From positions 1-12,816 of the forward strand of contig CAIWDQ010000182.1 of assembly GCA_903911455.1 (NCBI GenBank): a DNA stretch of 12,816 nucleotides, in the 5' to 3' direction. This document shows, piece by piece, positions 7,484 through 12,816 of this stretch. Source of the stretch: an uncultured bacterium. Lineage in GTDB: Bacteria; Bacteroidota; Bacteroidia; Bacteroidales; JACABE01. Both the position numbers and the translations under genes were made by a program. Each line of letters starts with the position of its first letter. Positions within the stretch are counted from its first letter, which is position 1. A model generated the notes under the pieces. The model was not told the origin of the DNA, made no database searches, and worked only from the letters and a program-made list of their open reading frames with translations.

Positions 7484-9490
7484 ATGATGCAAAAAAATAT
7501 TATTTATTTTATTCAGGTTATACAAAATCAATTCTTAAAAATAAATTTTAAGAAGATTTTCTTCATTGCATCTATTGTAATTGTTAGCTTTTTGATTTTA
7601 TCTTTTATTTTTAGAGGAGTTATTGCGAGAGAACTTCTAAGTAAAAAGATTAATAGTTTTAATCAACGTTATAATGCAGAATTAAAAATAGGAGACTTTC
7701 ATTTTAGTGGCCTTTCGGCAATCAGTATTAGTAATATTTCGTTAAAACCAGTTGATAATGACACTTTACTTTCCATTGGTTCAGTATATGCAAAGCTAAA
7801 CTTCTGGAAATTGCTTATATTTAAAGTTAGCCTAACAGATTTTGAATTGATAAATGCAAACATTTCCCTTATTAAAAAGGACAGCACTAATAATTGGGGC
7901 TTTTTGATGAAGAAAGAAGAGAATAATACTATTAATGAAGACAAATCAACATCAGAACAAAATTATTCTTCAAAAATTAAGAAGATTATTGATGCCGTTT
8001 TTAATAAGATCCCTTCAAACATAAAGATTCAACAGTTTAATATAAGTGCACTTATTGATAATTATAAAGTAAATGTTCTTATGCCTGAACTTAACGTTAA
8101 TAAAAGTTCGTTTACTACTAATATATTTGTTAATGAAAAGGAAAAAGAATCTAAATGGGTTCTATCAGGGTATCTTGATCCTAGTGATAATACTGCAGAA
8201 TTTAAGATTTATTCATCTGATGCTAATAAAGTAAGTCTTCCATATATTAATCATAAATGGAACTGGATGTTTGCTTTTGATACCATCCAATTTAGTTTTG
8301 AGGGCAATAATATGTCTTCGGCTGTTACTTCTTTCGAAGGCACTACTTCTGTAAACGGACTTGTGATAAATCATCCTAAGGTATCTACTGCAGATGTTTT
8401 CTTAAACAATGCATCTATAGATTATAAAGTTAATATTGGAAGCGATTACTTTGAACTTGACAGTACATCTTTAATCGTATTTAATAAGCTAAGTATTAAT
8501 CCTTATATATGTTTTCGTCCAAAGCCATCACGCCAAGTTACAATTAAAATACATAAAGATAAATTCAATTCAAACGATCTTTTCCAATCGTTACCTAAAG
8601 GTTTGTTTACAAATCTGGAAGGCATGCAAACAAAAGGCGATTTATCTTACAATCTTAATTTCTTTGTTGATATTGATCATCCTGATTCTATTATTTTAGA
8701 GTCTGATCTTAAACGATATTCTTTCTCTATTGCGAAGTATGGTCTTACTAATTTTACTAAGATCAATGAACCTTTTCTTTATACAGCATATGTAAAAGGA
8801 GAGCCGGTACGTACAATGATGATGGGGCCTGAGAATCCCAATTTCAGACCTATAAATCAAATCTCTGATTATCTTAAGAATTGTATTTTATTATCTGAAG
8901 ATGCAGGTTTCTTTTGGCATAGAGGATTTCTGCCTGAATCTTTAAAGGAAGCCATAACTAAAGATATAAAAACTAAAAGATTTGCCCGTGGAGGTAGTAC
9001 TATAAGTATGCAATTGGTTAAAAATGTTTTCCTAAATAGGAATAAAACCATAGCACGTAAATTAGAAGAAGCTTTGATAGTTTGGTTGATCGAAAATAAT
9101 GGTTTGTCAACAAAAGAAAGGATGTACGAAGTTTATTTGAATATTATTGAATGGGGACCTAATGTTTATGGTGCTAATGAAGCCTCCAGATTTTATTTTA
9201 ATAAGGATGCAGCACATCTAACACTCTCTGAGGCATTGTTCTTAGCAAGTCTTATTCCTCATTCACCCATGTGGTTTAAGTATTGTGTTGATGAAAAAGG
9301 GAATATCAGACCATCGCTTGCAGATTATTTTTCTTTTACATCAAATAGATTATTAAGAAAAGAAATGATAACTCAACAGGACTTTGATAATCTTCGCCCA
9401 ATCGTTGATGTTAAGGGCCCTGCGAGATTATTACTTATCAAAACCGACTCAATTCCTAAAGAAGTAAAAGATTTAGATGATAATTTATAA
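7484..9490 (+). CDS. Membrane-anchored AsmA-like protein fused to a GT51 peptidoglycan glycosyltransferase
   Basis: The protein has 668 residues with one membrane helix at about 23-45 and the rest in the periplasm. Residues 50-430 look AsmA-like: LKIGDFHFSGLSAISISNISLKP, then SIGSVYAKLNFWKLL, with repeated beta-strand layers. Residues about 440-630 are a GT51 (class A PBP-type) glycosyltransferase. Motif 1 is SEDAGFFWHRG with catalytic E472, motif 2 GGSTISMQL at 503-511, motif 3 RKLEEA with E529 as the likely second catalytic residue, motif 4 YEVYLNIIEWG at 548-558, then FYFNKDAAHLTLSEALFLASLI. All key residues are present, so it probably polymerises lipid II glycan strands. There is no transpeptidase domain, so it is not a bifunctional PBP. 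It begins MM, and either ATG could be used. Confidence 0.88.
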   Translation: MMQKNIIYFIQVIQNQFLKINFKKIFFIASIVIVSFLILSFIFRGVIARELLSKKINSFNQRYNAELKIGDFHFSGLSAISISNISLKPVDNDTLLSIGSVYAKLNFWKLLIFKVSLTDFELINANISLIKKDSTNNWGFLMKKEENNTINEDKSTSEQNYSSKIKKIIDAVFNKIPSNIKIQQFNISALIDNYKVNVLMPELNVNKSSFTTNIFVNEKEKESKWVLSGYLDPSDNTAEFKIYSSDANKVSLPYINHKWNWMFAFDTIQFSFEGNNMSSAVTSFEGTTSVNGLVINHPKVSTADVFLNNASIDYKVNIGSDYFELDSTSLIVFNKLSINPYICFRPKPSRQVTIKIHKDKFNSNDLFQSLPKGLFTNLEGMQTKGDLSYNLNFFVDIDHPDSIILESDLKRYSFSIAKYGLTNFTKINEPFLYTAYVKGEPVRTMMMGPENPNFRPINQISDYLKNCILLSEDAGFFWHRGFLPESLKEAITKDIKTKRFARGGSTISMQLVKNVFLNRNKTIARKLEEALIVWLIENNGLSTKERMYEVYLNIIEWGPNVYGANEASRFYFNKDAAHLTLSEALFLASLIPHSPMWFKYCVDEKGNIRPSLADYFSFTSNRLLRKEMITQQDFDNLRPIVDVKGPARLLLIKTDSIPKEVKDLDDNL

Positions 9491-9498
9491 AAAATAAT

Positions 9499-9528
9499 TT
9501 TGGATATCAAAATAATTGTATAATTTTG
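9499..9528 (+). promoter_or_regulatory. Promoter of tRNA-Gln
   Basis: A -33 TTTG at 9499-9502 is followed after 18 nt by the -7 box TAATTTTG (9521-9528) and then CA, close to the Bacteroidota consensus. The tRNA begins 25 nt further on, and the transglycosylase stop is only 9 nt upstream of this promoter. Confidence 0.7.
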
Positions 9529-9552
9529 CAGCCTCATTTGAGGGAAGATTAT

Positions 9553-9623
9553 TGAGCGATGGTGTAACGGCAGCACTACAGTTTTTGGAGCTGTTTGTCC
9601 AGGTTCGAATCCTGGTCGCTCAA
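9553..9623 (+). tRNA. tRNA-Gln, anticodon UUG
   Basis: The full cloverleaf can be drawn. The acceptor stem TGAGCGA (9553-9559) pairs with TCGCTCA (9616-9622). The D stem is GTGT/GCAC. The anticodon stem ACAGT/GCTGT encloses the loop TTTTGGA with TTG at 9585-9587. The T arm is CCAGG, TTCGAAT, CCTGG. The first pair is U1-A72, as in bacterial tRNA-Gln. The discriminator is A73, whereas E. coli tRNA-Gln has G73. CCA is not encoded and must be added. Confidence 0.95.
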
Positions 9624-9633
9624 CAAAGTTAAG

Positions 9634-9670
9634 AGTCCTTACAATTTATTTTGTAAGGACTTTTTCTTTT
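9634..9670 (+). terminator. Rho-independent terminator of tRNA-Gln
   Basis: A perfect 11-bp stem (AGTCCTTACAA at 9634-9644, TTGTAAGGACT at 9651-9661) with a 6-nt loop is followed by a T-rich tail to 9670. It should isolate the tRNA transcript from array 2. Confidence 0.9.
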
Positions 9671-9754
9671 TATGATAATTCTTTCATATAAATTCTTTCA
9701 AAATAAAAGCTTAATAAACATCATAATTATAATAAAGAAAACATCAAAATTTCT

Positions 9755-9985
9755 TTAGAAGAAGCAATTCTGTACTTCGTAGAGGCGATTCTGTACTTGG
9801 AAGAGACAATATCGTACTTAGGAGAGACAATATCGTACTTGGGAGAGACAATATCGTACTTGGAAGAGACAATATCGTACTTGGAAGAGACAATATCGTA
9901 CTTAGAAGAGACAATATCGTACTTAGAAGAGACAATATCGTACTTAGAAGAGACAATATCGTACTTAGAAGAGACGATTCTGTGA
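9755..9985 (+). repeat. 21-bp tandem array 2, 11 units
   Basis: Eleven units of exactly 21 bp (231 bp) are present. Eight interior units (9797-9964) are nearly identical: TT(G/A)GAAGAG followed by ACAATATCGTAC, differing only by G/A changes. The first two units and the last are diverged and share ATTCTGT in place of ATATCGT. The plus strand is open as LEETISY repeats from 9707 to the TGA at 9983-9985, but no ATG lies upstream in frame and the only start-like codons are TTGs inside the array. I treat it as non-coding. It lies between the tRNA terminator and the Spy-like gene and has the same unit number and block order as array 1. Confidence 0.92.
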
Positions 9986-10201
9986 AGTCTACTCTTAAAC
10001 AATTAATGATTTTTAATAGTTATTCGCTTCATGTTTTCATAGGTGGTGCAAAATTTATGTTTGAAAAAGAAGAAGATTAATTTTAAAAAAGCAATTCACA
10101 TCACATCCAAAAATGTTTTTTTAAAAAGAATTAAACTATTCATTAATTATAGCATCTAATTTGTTTATAAATCAAATTAAATCTTTAATAATAAAAAAAT
10201 A
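9986..10201. other. AT-rich intergenic region without a gene
   Basis: Between array 2 and the Spy-like gene I see no credible open frame, only a 7-codon ATG frame near 10058. The only structure noted is the dyad at 10157-10179. Confidence 0.6.
10157..10179 (+). promoter_or_regulatory. Dyad-symmetric element upstream of the Spy-like gene
   Basis: TAATTTG and CAAATTA form a perfect 7-bp inverted repeat with a 9-nt centre, ending 22 nt before the ATG at 10202. It could be an operator or a 5' leader hairpin. The TAATTTG arm also resembles a -7 box with one base missing. Function is inferred only from position and symmetry. Confidence 0.35.
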
Positions 10202-10594
10202 ATGAAAACAATAAAATTAATGCTCATGATGAGCTTCATCTTTATCGGCACAACCATTTTTGCACAAAACAATCAACAAAGAACACCTCAGGAAAGAACA
10301 GAAAATCAATTGAAGGGGATCAACAAAGCCTGTAATCTTACCAAAGAACAAATGCCTAAAGTTGAAAAGATACTTTTGAATTCTAATACTAAAATGGAAG
10401 AACTCAGAACGGCAAAGCCTGCTTATAAGGGCGAAAGAATGGAAAAAATGAAAGTTATTTCTGATGAACAGGATGCTCAGTTGAAAGCTTTCTTGACTCC
10501 AGAACAATACCAAAAATATTTGACGATGAAAGAACAACAGAAAGAAAAGGCAAAGGAACGTCGCCAAGGTCAAGGAGGAACACCTTCATTTTAA
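10202..10594 (+). CDS. Spy/CpxP-like periplasmic protein
   Basis: The 130-residue protein has a signal peptide (MKTIKLMLMM..TTIFA, cleavage likely after A21). The mature protein is predicted to be all-helical and highly charged, with two LTxxQ motifs: LTKEQ at 46-50 and LTPEQ at 98-102. Paired LTxxQ motifs are the hallmark of the Spy/CpxP family of periplasmic chaperone and envelope-stress proteins, though the overall similarity here is short and low-complexity. The C-terminus is Lys/Glu/Arg-rich and ends in a Gly/Gln tail. It is a single gene between array 2 and a terminator; a dyad lies just upstream. Confidence 0.75.
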   Translation: MKTIKLMLMMSFIFIGTTIFAQNNQQRTPQERTENQLKGINKACNLTKEQMPKVEKILLNSNTKMEELRTAKPAYKGERMEKMKVISDEQDAQLKAFLTPEQYQKYLTMKEQQKEKAKERRQGQGGTPSF

Positions 10595-10647
10595 ATTAAG
10601 ATTTCGTAGCTTTAAATAGTTTAGTTTTTTATCTGGTTTTTATTTTG

Positions 10648-10681
10648 AAAAGACCTCATTAATTCAAATGAGGTCTTTTTT
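10648..10681 (+). terminator. Rho-independent terminator of the Spy-like gene
   Basis: A 13-bp perfect stem (AAAAGACCTCATT at 10648-10660, AATGAGGTCTTTT at 10667-10679) with a 6-nt loop is followed by Ts. It lies 53 nt after the stop at 10594. Confidence 0.88.
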
Positions 10682-10690
10682 ATTTATATA

Positions 10691-10734
10691 AAAACAAGAG
10701 AGGCTGTCTGATTACAGACAGCCTCTCTTGTTTT
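10691..10734 (-). terminator. Terminator of the gatE-like gene, probably bidirectional
   Basis: A perfect 20-bp stem (10691-10710 with 10715-10734) encloses the 4-nt loop ATTA, with core GAGAGGCTGTCTG. The minus-strand reading has a T-rich tail, placing it 32 bp beyond the GatE stop. The plus-strand reading also ends in TTTT, so it may back up the preceding terminator. Confidence 0.88.
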
Positions 10735-10766
10735 ATAATATAATGACATGCAGCTACAAAAGGGAA

Positions 10767-12728
10767 TTATATTAATTTCATTAATTCGCTTAACACAACA
10801 TTCCCTAAAGCCATCTGATAAAGTTCACCCATAATCCAGTTTATTTCATCTTTTGGATCTTGAGAAGAACGGATCTTAGAAAACTTTTCTTTTAGAAAAG
10901 GAATATTTTTAACAACTTCTTCTTTCTTAATCTTCTTAAAATTAATACTCGTAAGCACTGATTCAAAATCCATTTTAGGATGCTCATAAATAATAGTAAT
11001 CATCCTCTTGGCAAGTTGTAGCTCAATGTTATTTTTTTGAAGATATTTAAACAAACCATATATCATTTCATAATTAAACTCCCTTCCTTTGGTATATTGT
11101 CCTTCAACACACTTAAGATAATGCCCGAAGAAAGTACCAACAAACACTGGATTAATAGTAAGTTCGTTGATAATCCTTTCAACCAATGGGAAAAGGTTCT
11201 TCTTAAAGATATATGTATAGGTATCTTCAGGAATATTCCATGCTTTAAGTTTATGATAACGATCTATCACCTCTTCAGGTAATTGACTTCTTAACTTAAC
11301 AATTAAATCCTCATCCAAAGGAATTGGTTTTGAATCTGTATCAGGATACATACGATCGGCACCCGGTAATACTCTTTCAAAAATAGTTGTACCATCCTTT
11401 AACGATTTCCTTGTTTCCTGAGGAATACCTGCAAAAGCCATACGACAACGCTCTTCAATTGTTTCAAGAGCAGTCTTAATATCAGCTTCCGGGCCCCAGA
11501 ATATAATTTGAGCATCATTTTCTTTCGCATTAAACAAACCACGGATATAACTCTGATCATCTCCTGAAATCAATGCTGAAAGTTCTTCAGAATGCGTCAT
11601 ATTTGGCTGATCAATACAAGCTATAACCTTTAAACGTTCGCTGATTTCGTTGGCAAACATCATTCCGGGTTGTGTAAAATGAGAAAGAATACCTTTGAAT
11701 TCCGGTAAGTTTACTGCATATATTTTTAAGCAAGTATCCTTAGCTAATTTAATTGCATCACATGGAAACTTAAGTTTATAAAAATCAAGTTTCTTTGATT
11801 CCATTTTCCATGCAGAAGTATCTTTAATCCTGGCTAACAGTAATTCTCTTACGTGAAGTAATGACCATTGGCGGAAACATTCGTTATGAGTAAGTTCTGG
11901 TATCCATTTGGTATGAGCAACACCTTTAATCTCAACACGTGTGCCACCTTTACAGCTTACATTAACATCCTGACGTCCTGCGCCGATACCTGTGCGAACA
12001 TGGTTGGTGCTGCGATTGAGGAAACGGATATAATTACATGCTTCCATCACTTCGTCAGGATTAACCATATCAGGATAGGTAACAGTTTCAATCAATGGCA
12101 TCCCAAGTCTATCTGTACGATAAATTCGGGTGTGCCCGATGTCGGAAACTTCTCTGCACGAATCTTCTTCAATACTTAATTGTATTAAACGGATTTTTTT
12201 ATTCTTTAAAGGGATTTCGCCTTCAACACCAATAATTGCGGTACGTTGGAATCCTGTTGGGATACTTCCGTCAAGATATTGCTTACGTGTAATATGAACT
12301 TCTCCAACAATATTTAATTTTGATAACAAAGAGATTTCTATTGCGATACCTAATGCTTCTCTATTGATTGGAAATGGCGGAGTATCATCCACTTCATACG
12401 TACAGGTAGTTTCGTTCTTCAAACGATAAATGATCTCCTTTCGTGTTTTAAATTCCATCAAAGCTGTGCCATCATACTCGCCTAACTCACTTAATGTAGG
12501 TCGCATGTGACGGACAACTTCTGCATCATAAACATTTGGCTTCTGAAAAACACCTGCCGGACAATGACAAAAGAGTTTTTCTTTTGTTAAAAGCTGCTGA
12601 TGAACTTCCAGTCCAGACATAAATCCGATGCGATTATAATCTTCCTGCTTAGCTTTTTTGCGTGGCACATAGCCGATTATCTTCTTAGATTCTTCGTAGT
12701 TTTGCTTAGGATCAAACTGATTATTCAT
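10767..12728 (-). CDS. gatE: Archaeal-type Glu-tRNA(Gln) amidotransferase subunit E (GatE)
   Basis: The 653-residue protein has the GatB/GatE kinase-like core. GLEVHQQL starts at 39, FCHCP at 53-57, MRPTLSELGEYDGTAL at 75-90, SGFQRTA-type motif TGFQRTAIIG at 158-167, IEEDSC at 186-191, and GIGAGRQDVNVS with GGTRVEIKGV at 247-270. Residues about 365-470 are a GAD-type insert, also found in bacterial AspRS (DDQSYIRGLFN, IPQETRKSL, ADRMYPDTDSKPIPL). This insert distinguishes GatE from GatB, which lacks it and is shorter (about 475 residues). A YqeY-like helical tail follows (about 550-653). In archaea GatE pairs with GatD to convert Glu-tRNA(Gln) to Gln-tRNA(Gln). No gatD or gatC is in the window. 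A 35-residue polar extension precedes the usual start. Confidence 0.88.
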   Translation of the reverse strand: MNNQFDPKQNYEESKKIIGYVPRKKAKQEDYNRIGFMSGLEVHQQLLTKEKLFCHCPAGVFQKPNVYDAEVVRHMRPTLSELGEYDGTALMEFKTRKEIIYRLKNETTCTYEVDDTPPFPINREALGIAIEISLLSKLNIVGEVHITRKQYLDGSIPTGFQRTAIIGVEGEIPLKNKKIRLIQLSIEEDSCREVSDIGHTRIYRTDRLGMPLIETVTYPDMVNPDEVMEACNYIRFLNRSTNHVRTGIGAGRQDVNVSCKGGTRVEIKGVAHTKWIPELTHNECFRQWSLLHVRELLLARIKDTSAWKMESKKLDFYKLKFPCDAIKLAKDTCLKIYAVNLPEFKGILSHFTQPGMMFANEISERLKVIACIDQPNMTHSEELSALISGDDQSYIRGLFNAKENDAQIIFWGPEADIKTALETIEERCRMAFAGIPQETRKSLKDGTTIFERVLPGADRMYPDTDSKPIPLDEDLIVKLRSQLPEEVIDRYHKLKAWNIPEDTYTYIFKKNLFPLVERIINELTINPVFVGTFFGHYLKCVEGQYTKGREFNYEMIYGLFKYLQKNNIELQLAKRMITIIYEHPKMDFESVLTSINFKKIKKEEVVKNIPFLKEKFSKIRSSQDPKDEINWIMGELYQMALGNVVLSELMKLI

Positions 12729-12755
12729 TATTGGTAATTATATTGAATGAAGTTG

Positions 12756-12763
12756 CAAAACTA
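12756..12763 (-). promoter_or_regulatory. Bacteroidota -7 box for the gatE-like gene
   Basis: The minus strand reads TAGTTTTG followed by CA, fitting TAnnTTTG, 28 nt before the ATG. This suggests the gene is transcribed on its own. The remainder up to 12816 is AT-rich with no visible gene. Confidence 0.5.
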
Positions 12764-12816
12764 ATCATTTTACAATTATTTAATGCACTATTTCTTGTTT
12801 TTTATTATAAAAATTA

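Noticed and set aside
7484..9490. Bifunctional penicillin-binding protein
   Set aside because: No SxxK, SxN or KTG transpeptidase motifs follow the GT51 domain; the protein ends soon after it.
9727..10002. Minus-strand open frame with SSKYDIV repeats
   Set aside because: It is the antisense reading of array 2 and has only a TTG as start. Open frames on both strands are expected from a stop-free 21-bp unit.
10767..12728. Bacterial GatB
   Set aside because: The length and the GAD-type insert with the MYPDTDSKPIP motif fit GatE, and no GatA or GatC is adjacent.

Overview
The window looks like ordinary chromosome from a low-GC member of the Bacteroidota, probably a Bacteroidales-type organism. 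Four things point there: a T9SS type B (gliding-motility-associated) C-terminal domain, a DUF5606 protein, signal peptides ending in FSQ or FAQ, and Bacteroidota-style -7 boxes (TAnnTTTG) in front of most transcription units. No phage, transposase, integrase or CRISPR array is visible.

Layout, left to right. Bases 2-85 hold the tail of an unidentified plus-strand gene. It converges on a minus-strand pair (1691-88): an ECF sigma factor followed 2 nt later by a single-pass membrane protein that looks like an anti-sigma factor but ends in a T9SS type B domain. Next come a minus-strand DUF5606 protein with its own terminator and a divergent plus-strand family 2 glycosyltransferase. The 390-bp gap after the glycosyltransferase is mostly a 21-bp tandem array (array 1). 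A minus-strand operon follows, in which purB (adenylosuccinate lyase) abuts an MsbA-like ABC exporter with no spacer. Then there is a small exported protein of unknown function and, divergent from it, a 668-residue membrane protein fusing an AsmA-like region to a GT51 peptidoglycan glycosyltransferase. A tRNA-Gln(UUG) gene with clear promoter and terminator follows, then a second 21-bp array (array 2), a Spy/CpxP-like periplasmic protein, two terminator hairpins, and a minus-strand archaeal-type GatE, the Glu-tRNA(Gln) amidotransferase subunit.

The most unusual content is the pair of tandem arrays. They are about 6.2 kb apart in opposite orientations. Each has 11 units of exactly 21 bp (231 bp), and they share unit blocks in the same order (TTGGAAGAG, ACAA, ATCGT), a similar first unit and a similar leader. 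Neither reading frame has an upstream ATG. The shared blocks are read in different frames in the two arrays, which suggests a DNA- or RNA-level element family rather than a protein repeat.

Two other points deserve attention. The GatE-type protein lies about 1.1 kb from a tRNA-Gln whose discriminator base is A, so glutaminylation here may use transamidation. The sigma/anti-sigma pair carries a secretion-system sorting domain on its periplasmic side. All functions are assigned by reading motifs; no database search was run.
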